From a virus, in the IMG/VR virus record IMGVR_UViG_3300040802_000094, positions 1 through 64,000 of that record: a DNA stretch of 64,000 nucleotides; one strand, written 5' to 3'. The notes under the pieces are model-generated. The model ran no database searches, was not told where the DNA came from, and worked only from the letters and a program-made list of their open reading frames with translations. Positions 42,920 through 52,126 of this stretch are shown one piece after another. A program made the position numbers and the translations under genes. Within the stretch, counting starts at the first letter, position 1. Each line of letters opens with the position of its first letter.

Positions 42920-43343
42920 TTTGATTTCCTCGGAAGACTTTCTCGAACTCGCAAAAGAGATGAACCACGACATTCGGATTTATCAACGTCGCGAGACAAA
43001 GTCCGGCGATCGCCGATTGGGATTTCGCGACGACTACGAAGTTCGAGGGCGATCGATCCGAGGATTCATTTCTCCCCGAAAAGAAATAGGCGTCGCGATC
43101 CTCGGAGGCATCGAGTCTTCGACAGATTTGACGGCATACGTTACGGATCTCGACTTCCGGAGTTCCGACGTCACTCCGGAAACGAGAATTGCGGAACACA
43201 ACGTCTACGGCGGCCAGCTATTTCGGGTCAAGTACAAAGGGTACAAGAATGCGGCAAAATACCACGAATTGGAGTTGCTGCAATTGCCAGAAGAATCCGA
43301 CTTCACCAGCGATCGTGCGGGTGAAGTCCTTCATTTAGGCTAG
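42912..43343 (+). CDS. putative head completion/tail joining protein
   Basis: A 143-residue beta-rich protein with strands YEVRGRSIRGFIS, TDLTAYVTDLDF and GQLFRVKYKGYK, typical of head-closure proteins that plug the connector. ATGA overlap with the holin-like gene. No specific family motif was recognised. Confidence 0.55.
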   Translation: MSDLISSEDFLELAKEMNHDIRIYQRRETKSGDRRLGFRDDYEVRGRSIRGFISPRKEIGVAILGGIESSTDLTAYVTDLDFRSSDVTPETRIAEHNVYGGQLFRVKYKGYKNAAKYHELELLQLPEESDFTSDRAGEVLHLG

Positions 43344-43352
43344 GAGGAGTAC

Positions 43353-44912
43353 GTGGCAGAGGAAGAAACCAAACCGATCGAGGCAGAAGAGGAAGAGGAA
43401 GAAAAAGAGGAGGGCGAAAAAGAAGGCGAAACGGATGCCGTCGAAGAAATGCAGGAAGAATCGGAAGACGGAGAAGAGGAAGATGTCGAACCCGAATACG
43501 AAGGGCCTCCGGGGCCGCGATACAAAACCTTAATCGAAGTCAAGATCGGCAAAGATACTTTTTCCAATGTCAACGGAGATTTCCTCGACTATCCGACGTG
43601 CAAAATCGTACTGTCAACTTGGTTATTTTCTAACGCACAGTTCGTCTTGAACGACCCGGATGGGGAGATTTTTGAGAAGATCGACGATAGCTCCGAGGTC
43701 GTAATTTCCTTGGGGTTTGCCGGAGCCGAAAAGAAAAAGAAGCTGACGGGAAAGATTTATTCGATCGGACGCATTCTCCCTATCGGTACCGTCGTTAGTA
43801 TTGCCGACGCTACGGCCACGATGAACCGCCCGACAACTTCCGTCAATTCGGACTCGGATGGGACGGCGCCGTCCCCCGAAGACACCCCCGAACCTTGGGA
43901 CGATGTCGTTTACACCACGGGAAGTCTGCTATTTAAAAAATTCAAAGAGATGGCCGACAAGCACAAGGAAGAAGGGGGATCCCTCCCCGTCGTCAACGAA
44001 GACGGGGAGGAAGGGCAGAAAGAGGAAAAGAGCTTTGACGATATTGTCAAAACTTCCGAAAAAGTAAGCGCGCAAATGCTCGAAGAAGGAACGGCACCCA
44101 ATAGGACGACGGCGAGGATGGCGGCTCTGTTTAAAGGGGTTGGCGGCCAACTCAAGGCCAAAGACCGAACCATCGCCAATCCCTCGAAAGGAGGAGAGGT
44201 CTTGGCGATGGCGTCGAGTATGAATGCGGCGATCGTCGAGTCGATCATGAAAGGGAACGTTATCGTAACGGAAGGGAACCAGGTAAAAGAGGTCTCTGCA
44301 GGAAAAGAAGAAAAAAGTAAAATTACGATCGACGTTGCCAACCACACGTTTTACGGCAATCCTCAAATTATCAAAAAAGGTCCCGTCCAACTGGCAAGGG
44401 CTTTCGTCAACGTCAGCAGTCCCGACGCGATCAACAAAACCGTACACAGCGCCACGGTGGGAACGAAGCCTTCCGTTATCGACGCGAGCGGTCCGGTCAA
44501 CGTCCCCGAATGGGGGGAGATCAACCTAGAAGATCCGATCGTCGAAGGCTCTCAGTACACCTGGAGCGACGCGACGGCGGGAGGCGCGCGCGTTCCGGAA
44601 TCCAAGTCCGTGATGGAGGGGATCGCGCGCGTTTGCAAGTGGCTCGATAAATGGACGAACGAAGAAAATGGCGGCGAGAAGTTTTTGATTACTTCGTGGT
44701 ACCGCGAACCTGCCTATAATATGCAAGTGGCGTCGTCGGGGGCGAACGGCCCCCACACGACGGGCAACGCCGTCGATTTTTGGTTCGAGAATTATCTGGA
44801 TTTGTGCGACAAGTTGGATCCGGAGTGGGATGGCGGCCTTGCCTGGAGCCTCAACTCCGAATTCATGCATGTCGATCTCGGCGCGCACGGGAGGTGGAGC
44901 TACGACCACTGA
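43353..44912 (+). CDS. tail hub protein with C-terminal M15 peptidase
   Basis: A 519-residue protein; GTG start with GGAGG upstream. Residues ~1-50 are a highly acidic Glu-rich run. Residues ~55-150 contain hub-like strands (KIGKDTFSNVNGDFLDYP ... FVLNDPDGEIF) as in gpD/VgrG-type hub proteins. The C-terminus (~400-519) is a D-Ala-D-Ala carboxypeptidase-like M15 domain: ITSWYREPAYN, then HTTGNAVDFW and FMHVDLG, the zinc ligands His/Asp/His. It would cut cross-links in peptidoglycan during DNA entry. A tail lysin fused to the hub makes sense for a contractile tail. Confidence 0.75.
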   Translation: MAEEETKPIEAEEEEEEKEEGEKEGETDAVEEMQEESEDGEEEDVEPEYEGPPGPRYKTLIEVKIGKDTFSNVNGDFLDYPTCKIVLSTWLFSNAQFVLNDPDGEIFEKIDDSSEVVISLGFAGAEKKKKLTGKIYSIGRILPIGTVVSIADATATMNRPTTSVNSDSDGTAPSPEDTPEPWDDVVYTTGSLLFKKFKEMADKHKEEGGSLPVVNEDGEEGQKEEKSFDDIVKTSEKVSAQMLEEGTAPNRTTARMAALFKGVGGQLKAKDRTIANPSKGGEVLAMASSMNAAIVESIMKGNVIVTEGNQVKEVSAGKEEKSKITIDVANHTFYGNPQIIKKGPVQLARAFVNVSSPDAINKTVHSATVGTKPSVIDASGPVNVPEWGEINLEDPIVEGSQYTWSDATAGGARVPESKSVMEGIARVCKWLDKWTNEENGGEKFLITSWYREPAYNMQVASSGANGPHTTGNAVDFWFENYLDLCDKLDPEWDGGLAWSLNSEFMHVDLGAHGRWSYDH

Positions 44913-44940
44913 TCGCCACAGTTGAAAAATAGCAATACAA

Positions 44941-44973
44941 AAGCCTACCCCGCCTTTTCGGTGGAGTAGGCTT
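44941..44973 (+). terminator. intrinsic terminator after the head/hub operon
   Basis: Arms AAGCCTACCCCGCC and partner (one G-U/mismatch) around TTTTC, then CTTTT. It separates the head operon from the propeller genes. Confidence 0.75.
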
Positions 44974-44989
44974 GTCTTTTGAGGAAAAT

Positions 44990-46330
44990 ATGGACCATCA
45001 AGAACTAACGATCCGCGCCCAGCAGATCAAGCAAAACACGCTCGAAGAATTGCAGGCGATCGAGTCGCGGGTCTGCGAACTCGAAAAACTCCACCTACTC
45101 CCCAAGCCGTTGAGACCGTTCGAGTCGATCGACCTAACCTGGCCCGCCGATCCGAAGGTCGAGGTCGTCAACTTGTCCGAAATCGACGACGGACTGGGAG
45201 GAGTTCTCCAGCCTTGCGCGATCGGGGACGACCGGATCGGCTTCGGAACCTACTTTTACGGTTACGAAGGGATGAAAATGGCGGTCTTGAACGTCAACGA
45301 TCCGAGTCTTTCTTCTGTTTTCAACATCAAAGCCTCCACCCCCGACGATATCTACCGGGTCAATAAGACGGTTTTTGACGGACGTTACTTGTACGCGATC
45401 GGGGATATCAATACCAAGACGAAGTACGACTCCCCCCAAAAGCTGATCCGCGTCGATACGACGACCGGATCGGTTTCCTCTTTGGATTTTGGTGCGCCTC
45501 GGGGATTCGCTGCCGCCGTTTACGACGGCAGCCGCTTCCTTTACGCTTTCAGCCGATACCACTATCGAACGAAGCCATATCAGACGATCGCGGAAGGGTA
45601 CGTTACTAAAATCGATACGTACAACTTTTCTCTGGAGTACGTGGAAGAGATCGATTTGAGGGCGATCGACGAATCCCTGACTGGATTCGCGGACGTCGTC
45701 AAAGTGGGGCGGTTTTTATTCGCAATTTCTTTATTGAATCAGCCTAACGGCGCTTATTTTAATCGATTGGTCAAAATCGACACTTCGCTGTTTCCGATGC
45801 GGAAATCGGTCGAGTGGATCGACTGCCTCGAAATCGATAAGAAGCTGGGGGGGATTGACTCGATCGCGACCGACGGAGAATACCTCTACTGTCCCGCCTA
45901 CTATCGATACCATCTCAAAAAAGAAGATGACGGGAATTTCATGAGCTATCGCTCGGGACTCCTTTGGAAGATCTCAATTCAGGACTGGAAGGACAGAAAG
46001 GGGTACGAATGCTTGGATCTAGAGGCAGTTTCCCCGCGATTTCGAGGCCACATCTCGATCGCAATCGTCGGAAATAGGCTCTACATCCCGAGTTACCACA
46101 ACCAGTCCGGCGACAATTACGATCCTGGGTGGGTTTTGTCTGTCGATAAAAACGAGTTTTCTTTGAAATCTCTTAAAAAATTAGAACTCGGCAAAATCGC
46201 GGGGCGGGGAGCGCAATTTCACGGGAACGGAATCGCGATCGGCGATCGCCTGTATTTGTTCTCGTATTATTCGGCTGGTTCGCACGACAATCGAGTTATT
46301 TCATTTGAGGTGTTGAAAGATAATGGATAG
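44990..46330 (+). CDS. beta-propeller adsorption protein, copy 1
   Basis: A 446-residue protein. Residues ~1-45 are an N-terminal coiled coil (LEELQAIESRVCELEKL) likely forming a trimer. The rest is repeated four-strand blades with motifs such as VFDGRYLYAIGD, AVYDGSRFLYAF and GNRLYIPSYH: a beta-propeller. Start ATG 44990 (GAGG upstream). It is one of three tandem paralogs that overlap or nearly touch. Likely a tail-fibre tip or receptor-binding head. Confidence 0.7.
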   Translation: MDHQELTIRAQQIKQNTLEELQAIESRVCELEKLHLLPKPLRPFESIDLTWPADPKVEVVNLSEIDDGLGGVLQPCAIGDDRIGFGTYFYGYEGMKMAVLNVNDPSLSSVFNIKASTPDDIYRVNKTVFDGRYLYAIGDINTKTKYDSPQKLIRVDTTTGSVSSLDFGAPRGFAAAVYDGSRFLYAFSRYHYRTKPYQTIAEGYVTKIDTYNFSLEYVEEIDLRAIDESLTGFADVVKVGRFLFAISLLNQPNGAYFNRLVKIDTSLFPMRKSVEWIDCLEIDKKLGGIDSIATDGEYLYCPAYYRYHLKKEDDGNFMSYRSGLLWKISIQDWKDRKGYECLDLEAVSPRFRGHISIAIVGNRLYIPSYHNQSGDNYDPGWVLSVDKNEFSLKSLKKLELGKIAGRGAQFHGNGIAIGDRLYLFSYYSAGSHDNRVISFEVLKDNG

Positions 46331-47693
46331 CCAGCAATTAGAAGCAATTCTCGATCGGATCGAACGCTACGCAATTTCCAAAACAGGAAGTATCGAGCGA
46401 GAGGCCGAGGGAGCGGACGAATTCACTACCTTTTTCTGGGGGACAAAACCAGCAAATTTGACTGTCGATGCTCGTTGGCCGGACAAAAGCGCGATCCGCC
46501 TTTACGACATCGATCGCCAAACCCCCACCGACATAAAGGGGAGCGCCTTGGCTTGCTTGCCCCTGCCCGACGGAAGAGTCGCGATTTCCTACTACTATTC
46601 GATGAAGTCGGCGTACGACAACGGGTTCCTACTTTTCGATCCCAACGCACCCGACAACTCGAAGACCGCACACCCCAAAGCGATCCGGCCCGATTCGGGG
46701 GCGGGATATAACAAGCTTGCCTTTGACGGACGCTACCTTTATTCCGGAGTTCACTACTCGGGCAACAATACGGATTCTAATCCACTGGTACTGACGCGAG
46801 TAGACGTCAATACGCAACAGGTCGAATTTTGCGACATCCCTTCCGAGGAAAAGTCGCTATCAGATGTTTTGTCTCCCGTATACGACGGACAGCAATATAT
46901 CTACTACCCCGTTTACAGCCCGAGAACAATAAGTGGAGGTCTGGTGACTTACCATCCTTCGGGAAGCGTATATCGAATTGATAAAAATAATTTCAGTTGG
47001 GATACCGTCACGATTCGTCGGTGGGAAGGAAGCACCTTCCCTGCCTTTCACAATTCGTTCCGCATTGGCGAATGGATCTACTTATCCAGCCCGAGGTCGC
47101 AGCAAGGCGCGGGCGCCCGTGCCAAAATCTACCGATTTAGACACCGGGATTTCAGCGAATCCGTCGAGATGGAGTCCGTCGATATTGGCGAAGCGTCGCG
47201 GTACGGAGGGGTTTATGGAATGTGGGGCGACGAAAACGCGCTCTACGGGGTTGGCGGGCGAGAGGGGATCGCCTCTGGCGACCAAACGCAAAAAAGGGCG
47301 ATCCGGATCGACCTTTCGCTTGAGTTTGGGAACCCGGAAGCGGTCTCTTTCCTCGACCTGGAAGACGTCGATCCGAGGTTGGGTGGGGGGATGTCGATTT
47401 CGGGCAACGATCGCCACGTCTACTTGGCCACGAATGTGAGGAGCGGGAGAAAGGGGGTGTCTGGCAAAAATATCGTATTTCCCAGGCACAGGGCCACGAA
47501 TGGAACCGTTGTCGCCATCGATCGCCACAATTTCAGCCCGTCCGGCGTAAAGTTTTTGGAAATGGAGGAGATTCACCCGAGATTTAAAAATATTTATTCG
47601 ATCGAGGCGACCGATTCCGACGTATGGACGTTGAGCTATACGGACGGAAAGGGATCTTATCTCAGCTATCTGGCAAAAATTCCGGCACTATAA
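46323..47693 (+). CDS. beta-propeller adsorption protein, copy 2
   Basis: A 456-residue paralog of copy 1. The N-terminal helix is short; blade motifs include AFDGRYLYSGVHYS, YDGQQYIYYPVY, FRIGEWIYLSS and GNDRHVYLAT. The start overlaps the copy 1 stop. Sequence divergence between copies is high while the blade pattern persists, consistent with diversified receptor binding. Confidence 0.7.
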   Translation: MDSQQLEAILDRIERYAISKTGSIEREAEGADEFTTFFWGTKPANLTVDARWPDKSAIRLYDIDRQTPTDIKGSALACLPLPDGRVAISYYYSMKSAYDNGFLLFDPNAPDNSKTAHPKAIRPDSGAGYNKLAFDGRYLYSGVHYSGNNTDSNPLVLTRVDVNTQQVEFCDIPSEEKSLSDVLSPVYDGQQYIYYPVYSPRTISGGLVTYHPSGSVYRIDKNNFSWDTVTIRRWEGSTFPAFHNSFRIGEWIYLSSPRSQQGAGARAKIYRFRHRDFSESVEMESVDIGEASRYGGVYGMWGDENALYGVGGREGIASGDQTQKRAIRIDLSLEFGNPEAVSFLDLEDVDPRLGGGMSISGNDRHVYLATNVRSGRKGVSGKNIVFPRHRATNGTVVAIDRHNFSPSGVKFLEMEEIHPRFKNIYSIEATDSDVWTLSYTDGKGSYLSYLAKIPAL

Positions 47694-47706
47694 CGCGAGC
47701 GAGCAA

Positions 47707-49140
47707 ATGTCTTTTGAGATTATTTCGGCAGTCAACGCAACGAAAGACGCGATCGACGAATACGAACGCAATTTAACCGAGAGGATTTCGGCGATCGTCG
47801 CCGAAAATAACGAAAATTTTGACGTGACGACTCCCGCAACGTGGCAGTCGTACGACGACAACTTCTTCGAGCGCTACTACAAAGGACTGTGGCATTACGG
47901 GATAAACATTTTTGAAGCGAGAAAACTCAACCCTCGGACGTGGGACCTTACCGACCTGCATCCTCGACTGGAGGGGAATTACTCGATCGCCTCGGCAGGC
48001 GATCGCCTGATCGTCGGCAATTACTACAACGAAGGATCCTACCGCTACCCCGTCTTGGCGAAGATCGATCCCAAGAACTTCCACGACGGCAGCAGCGTTC
48101 TCGCGCTTTACCAACTGAGTTCCAACTATCCCGTCTGCGGGGGCGAGTTCGCTTTCGACGGGAACTGGATCTACTTGTCTCCGTGGTACCAATTGGGCGG
48201 ATCGGGGAGCTACTCGGGGTTGTTCCTGCGCGTCCGGTACGACGACTTTTCTACGGTGGAGTATATAAACCTCCCCGGAATTGACACGAAGTATCGAGGG
48301 TTTCGCTCCGTCGCCTGCGTCGGAAATTACGTTTACCTCCTCGGCGGCTACCATTCTTCCGCCGATATGGGCGCCACCATCCACGCATACCATCAGTCCT
48401 TGGTGATTCGCGCGGACGTCAATAACTTTACCGCCGACGGGGTTGTGGCGATCGATTGCAAGGAGATTCTCAACAATCCTCGGGTTTCACGCCTCCATGG
48501 CAGCACGACGCACCGAGGTAGGATTTACGCGATCGCCTACCAGCCCGGAGAAAGTGGAATCGTCGAAATCGATCCGGCCAAATTTCCCGATCCGGACTGC
48601 ATTCGCTACCTTTGCCTCGACGACATCTGCGAAGAAAAAATTCAGGCGCTCGGGTTGACGAGTCTCGACCCCTACGAGAATGCCTTGGCCTTGGGAAGCT
48701 ACCTCAGCAATTTCCTCGCCAAAGTCAACCTAGACGATTTTCCTTCGCCGGATTGCGTTAAATTAATGCGAATGCCGATGCCTCTGGCGGGGTTTGGGGA
48801 TTCGCCACGCAGTGCGGGCGTTTGGAACAATCGGAACCCCGTATTGGCGACACTCCCGATCGTCGGCGGTAGCAGCGACTGGGGAGTGTATTGGCTGCCC
48901 AGTCAAGCTCGCCCGGGGTTCCTGGTGCGACACCGCCTCAACAACCATCCCAGTGGCTACTACAACGCCCCTTTCAACTGGGCCAGAGGATTTAGCAACC
49001 TGGCCATCAGCGACCTTTCGGAAATAAACGGGTTCTCTGGGTGCGGCGGTGGCGCCGTCTATCTCGACGGATATATCTACGGTTTGGGCTACAGCGACAG
49101 TACGCCAAGTTCGATGTTGTTACAACTGACTCCGTTTTAG
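47707..49140 (+). CDS. beta-propeller adsorption protein, copy 3
   Basis: A 477-residue paralog. N-terminal coiled coil (ATKDAIDEYERNLTERI) then blades (SAGDRLIVGNYYN, AFDGNWIYLSPWYQ, CVGNYVYLLGGYH, YLDGYIYGLGY). Completes the trio before smaller tail proteins. Confidence 0.7.
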   Translation: MSFEIISAVNATKDAIDEYERNLTERISAIVAENNENFDVTTPATWQSYDDNFFERYYKGLWHYGINIFEARKLNPRTWDLTDLHPRLEGNYSIASAGDRLIVGNYYNEGSYRYPVLAKIDPKNFHDGSSVLALYQLSSNYPVCGGEFAFDGNWIYLSPWYQLGGSGSYSGLFLRVRYDDFSTVEYINLPGIDTKYRGFRSVACVGNYVYLLGGYHSSADMGATIHAYHQSLVIRADVNNFTADGVVAIDCKEILNNPRVSRLHGSTTHRGRIYAIAYQPGESGIVEIDPAKFPDPDCIRYLCLDDICEEKIQALGLTSLDPYENALALGSYLSNFLAKVNLDDFPSPDCVKLMRMPMPLAGFGDSPRSAGVWNNRNPVLATLPIVGGSSDWGVYWLPSQARPGFLVRHRLNNHPSGYYNAPFNWARGFSNLAISDLSEINGFSGCGGGAVYLDGYIYGLGYSDSTPSSMLLQLTPF

Positions 49141-49141
49141 T

Positions 49142-49363
49142 ATGAAGGTTAAAGTTACTGCCGAAGGCAGAATTTACTACTCCGGCCCCAACGGGGATAA
49201 AACGATTCCCCCCGAACTTTTGGGGTACCCCACGGACGACCTTCGTTACGACGAAGGTTCGAGCCAATTTATTTACGACCCAATTCCAAAAGACCGATTT
49301 CCCCGACAACCCATTTCACCCTCGGAGATCGATCCGGCCCTCCACCCAGAAGGACTGCCATGA
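49142..49363 (+). CDS. small hypothetical tail protein
   Basis: A 73-residue beta-rich protein (KVKVTAEGRIYYSG, GYPTDDLRYDEGS) two bases after the third propeller gene and overlapping the next by four. Probably a small tail-fibre accessory; no motif found. Confidence 0.55.
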   Translation: MKVKVTAEGRIYYSGPNGDKTIPPELLGYPTDDLRYDEGSSQFIYDPIPKDRFPRQPISPSEIDPALHPEGLP

Positions 49364-50142
49364 CTTCAATCGTCCCGCTCCCTTTTTACGAAGTGGGAGG
49401 ATCTCGTCCCTCCCCTTCTCGGCTGCTGGAGACGGCGATCGCCCTTCTCGCGCTCCAGCAGCCGAGACCGCGCCCTCCCGCCAGGAAAGAAGACGATCGC
49501 CTTTGCATTCCCGTCAAAACGATCGAAGCCATCCCTCAATTTAGCGGGGTATCGCTTGCCGGAACCGACGGCAATTACCTTACCGCCAAGAAAAGGAGCA
49601 ACCTTTCCGAAATCGTCTTGGGGATTAACGAGCGCCCTCTCGAAGAGAACCAAATCGGAGAAGTTGTTCGAGAAGGGTTGTTGTGGGAGGAAGTCACCCC
49701 TCCTCAAGATGGGAAGATCGGTGCTTACGTCATGGTTGACGAAGCGGGTCTTCTCAACTACGACCGGGGGGTGGTCGTGGGAATGTACCTCGGGAAAAAC
49801 CGCATTTTTATCGACCCGTCGCTCAAATCCGACGATCGCGCCATTAAAGAATTGTTAGAAAATCCCCCCGAAGGCTTTTCAGGGGACAGCCTTCGGGCTA
49901 TCTTGGATCAGATGGCTGCGGCGATCGCCAAAGGACAGACCTACGTCTACGAGTTTGCTTCCCCCGCGCAAACCTGGATGATCGACCATCCCCAGAAGGA
50001 ATATCCTTCGGTCGAGGTGTATCTCTGGAATCCACTTTCGGAATCCTTTGAACATACGATGGCAAATATCGAGCAGCCTTCTTCGACCTCGACAGTGATT
50101 TTGCTGTCGTCCCCAGAATCGGGAAAGGTCCACCTTACCTGA
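49360..50142 (+). CDS. tail fibre-tip or decoration-type protein
   Basis: A 260-residue protein. The middle (~85-150) is beta-rich (IGEVVREGLLWEEV, IGAYVMVDEAGLL). The C-terminal ~75 residues match a widespread fibre-tip domain: TWMIDHPQKEYPSVEVYLW followed by strands ending SSPESGKVHL. The same domain ends the fibre proteins at 50216 and 7795. Start overlaps the previous stop (ATGA). Confidence 0.6.
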   Translation: MTSIVPLPFYEVGGSRPSPSRLLETAIALLALQQPRPRPPARKEDDRLCIPVKTIEAIPQFSGVSLAGTDGNYLTAKKRSNLSEIVLGINERPLEENQIGEVVREGLLWEEVTPPQDGKIGAYVMVDEAGLLNYDRGVVVGMYLGKNRIFIDPSLKSDDRAIKELLENPPEGFSGDSLRAILDQMAAAIAKGQTYVYEFASPAQTWMIDHPQKEYPSVEVYLWNPLSESFEHTMANIEQPSSTSTVILLSSPESGKVHLT

Positions 50143-50170
50143 TTCCTCAATAAACAAGAACCAGTAACGA

Positions 50171-50200
50171 CGGCTCGATCGCTTTTGCGATGAGCCGTTT
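50171..50200 (+). terminator. intrinsic terminator
   Basis: Arms CGGCTC-ATCGC and GCGATGAGCCG with one bulged base and a TTTT loop, followed by TTTTC. It is 16 bases before the next fibre gene. Confidence 0.6.
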
Positions 50201-50215
50201 TCTTTGGAGAAAAAG

Positions 50216-51505
50216 ATGCTACTACGAACGCACTTAGTTGGCGACAACACCGTCGAGCTGCGCAACCTAAAAATTCGAGAGTCGGTAACGCTAGAGAGCG
50301 ATCCGACGGGAACTCCCGCTAACGGGTCGATCTTTTTCCGCAGTGGGGTCTTAATGGCCGCGCATCCCGATACCGGAGTGGAGTCCGCAGTGGATGCCGG
50401 GATTACGTCGATCGACGTTTCTCCGGCAGGCGGCGCCCTTTCCGCAGAACAAACGGGAAGGGCCGTCACTTTGACGATCCGCGACGCCTCGACGACGGAA
50501 AGCGGCGTGATGTCCTCCGCGTTTTACAATCTACTCAACGACGCGACCGAACTCGCCACTGCCGGAACCTTGGCCATTCGAGACGGATCCGGCAACGTCG
50601 CATTCAACGAAGTAACGAGCGTCAGAGTTACCGGGCTGAGTTCGCCGAGCGAGGCGAGCGACGCGACCAGCAAGGATTACGTCGATACCCAGCTTTCGAC
50701 TGCCGTCTCCGGACTGGCGCAAGGTCTCGCCGTCAAGCAGGCCGTCCGGGCAGTCGCCACGACGAACATCACCTTGAGCGGACTACAAACAGTCGATAGC
50801 GTCGTCCTGGCCGCAGGCGATCGCGTTTTGGCTGCGGGGCAAACCGACGCAACGACAAACGGTATTTATACCGTCGTCGATGGGGGAGCTTGGACGCGCT
50901 CTACGGATTTTGACGAGGATAGCGAAGTCGCGTCGGGAATCGTGGTCGCCGTGACGGAAGGTTCGACCTCCAACGCCGACTCTTTGTATATCTTGCAGTC
51001 CGACGGAACGCTGACCGTCGGGACTTCGGAGCTGAATTTCACCCACCTGGCAAAGCTGACGGACATCGCCGTTGGGGACGGGCTGTACAAAGTCGATCCG
51101 ACAACCTTGGCCGTGCAGGCTTACCACGGGATCGCGACGAGTGCCAATGGCGTTTCCGTTCAAGCGGCGGATTCGAGCCTCGTTGTCGATGCCTCGGGCG
51201 TGGCCGTCAACCCCACGTGGCTCGATACCCCGGCCAACTGGCTCTCCACGCCGAGCGCCCTCAACGACGCCCTTACCGACGAGTTTACCCAGGCGTTTGG
51301 CGACGGTACCAACACCGTCTACTCGATCGCTCACAACTTGAACGGCAATATCATCGATATGGACGTCGCGATCGTTCACGAATTGGCGACGCAAGAAGTG
51401 GTGATGTGCGACCTCGTTTCTACGGACGTCAACACGGTACAAGTGACGCTGACCTCCCCTCCCGCGAGCAATGCCTTTCGACTGAGACTCAAGAAAGCCA
51501 AATAA
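50216..51505 (+). CDS. tail fibre protein
   Basis: A 429-residue Thr/Ser/Ala/Asp-rich fibre. ATG at 50216 with GGAG five bases upstream. N-terminal half: RDGSGNVAFNEVT, TGLSSP, LSGLQTVD and FDEDSEV blocks shared with the minus-strand fibre at 7795. The C-terminal ~80 residues are the fibre-tip domain (VYSIAHNLNGNIIDMDVAIV ... SPPASNAFRLRL). It lacks the ~170-residue extension that is fused in the paralog and encoded here as the next gene. Confidence 0.78.
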   Translation: MLLRTHLVGDNTVELRNLKIRESVTLESDPTGTPANGSIFFRSGVLMAAHPDTGVESAVDAGITSIDVSPAGGALSAEQTGRAVTLTIRDASTTESGVMSSAFYNLLNDATELATAGTLAIRDGSGNVAFNEVTSVRVTGLSSPSEASDATSKDYVDTQLSTAVSGLAQGLAVKQAVRAVATTNITLSGLQTVDSVVLAAGDRVLAAGQTDATTNGIYTVVDGGAWTRSTDFDEDSEVASGIVVAVTEGSTSNADSLYILQSDGTLTVGTSELNFTHLAKLTDIAVGDGLYKVDPTTLAVQAYHGIATSANGVSVQAADSSLVVDASGVAVNPTWLDTPANWLSTPSALNDALTDEFTQAFGDGTNTVYSIAHNLNGNIIDMDVAIVHELATQEVVMCDLVSTDVNTVQVTLTSPPASNAFRLRLKKAK

Positions 51506-51506
51506 A

Positions 51507-51549
51507 ATGAAAGGGCGAGCGGATCGAATCGATCCGCTCGCCCTTTCAT
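51507..51549. terminator. palindromic terminator between fibre genes
   Basis: A 43-base near-perfect palindrome (arms TGAAAGGGCGAGCGGATCG and complement), whose arms end in AAA/TTT. It splits the fibre gene from its detached C-terminal module at exactly the place where the paralog at 7795 is continuous. Confidence 0.75.
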
Positions 51550-51588
51550 GAGCGTCGGGAACATATTTCGCTTCTAAGGAACAGGGCA

Positions 51589-52122
51589 ATGCCTATTTTC
51601 CCAAACGATTTAAAATTTCAAAACGGAACCACCCATTACAGGCAGGAAACCGAACCCGCTTCGCCCCAAGCCCAAGACGAGTGGCTGGATACGACACTCT
51701 CTTCACTGTTTAAGCGGTGGTACTGGGATGGAACCGACTGGCTGAGTTTAGATCCTTTTTTAATCAAAGAACACCTTCTGGTTTACGACGAGCTGAGTGC
51801 GGCGATGCTCGCACCGATCGCGAACCAAGCTTGCGCCTTGCAACGCATGGATCTGCGCTGGAATCTAGGGGGCGCCACGGATGCGAGCAATTATTGGAAC
51901 GTACGCGCAAAATCTTTTAAAGACGACGTCGAAACGACTCTCGGAACGGGAATCGCGATCGCCGACCAGCCTTCGGGGTGGGGGTCTTCCTCCGACTCCT
52001 TCTCGGGGGTGTTGGAGCCGGGAAATTTCGACCTCGTCACCGTGGAAATCTCTCCCGTAGGATCGCCTCCGGCTCCTCTGGAGATCTTTTGTACGCTGTT
52101 GTATCGAATCGTGAGGAGATAG
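51589..52122 (+). CDS. fibre C-terminal module protein 1
   Basis: A 177-residue protein homologous to residues ~430-597 of the minus-strand fibre: EWLDTTLSSLFKRWYWDG, TDWLSL, ATDASNYWNVRAKSF and VTVEISPVGSP. Also homologous to the next gene product. As a free module it may be a fibre-tip adhesin or a chaperone that caps the fibre. Confidence 0.68.
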   Translation: MPIFPNDLKFQNGTTHYRQETEPASPQAQDEWLDTTLSSLFKRWYWDGTDWLSLDPFLIKEHLLVYDELSAAMLAPIANQACALQRMDLRWNLGGATDASNYWNVRAKSFKDDVETTLGTGIAIADQPSGWGSSSDSFSGVLEPGNFDLVTVEISPVGSPPAPLEIFCTLLYRIVRR

Positions 52123-52126
52123 GGAG

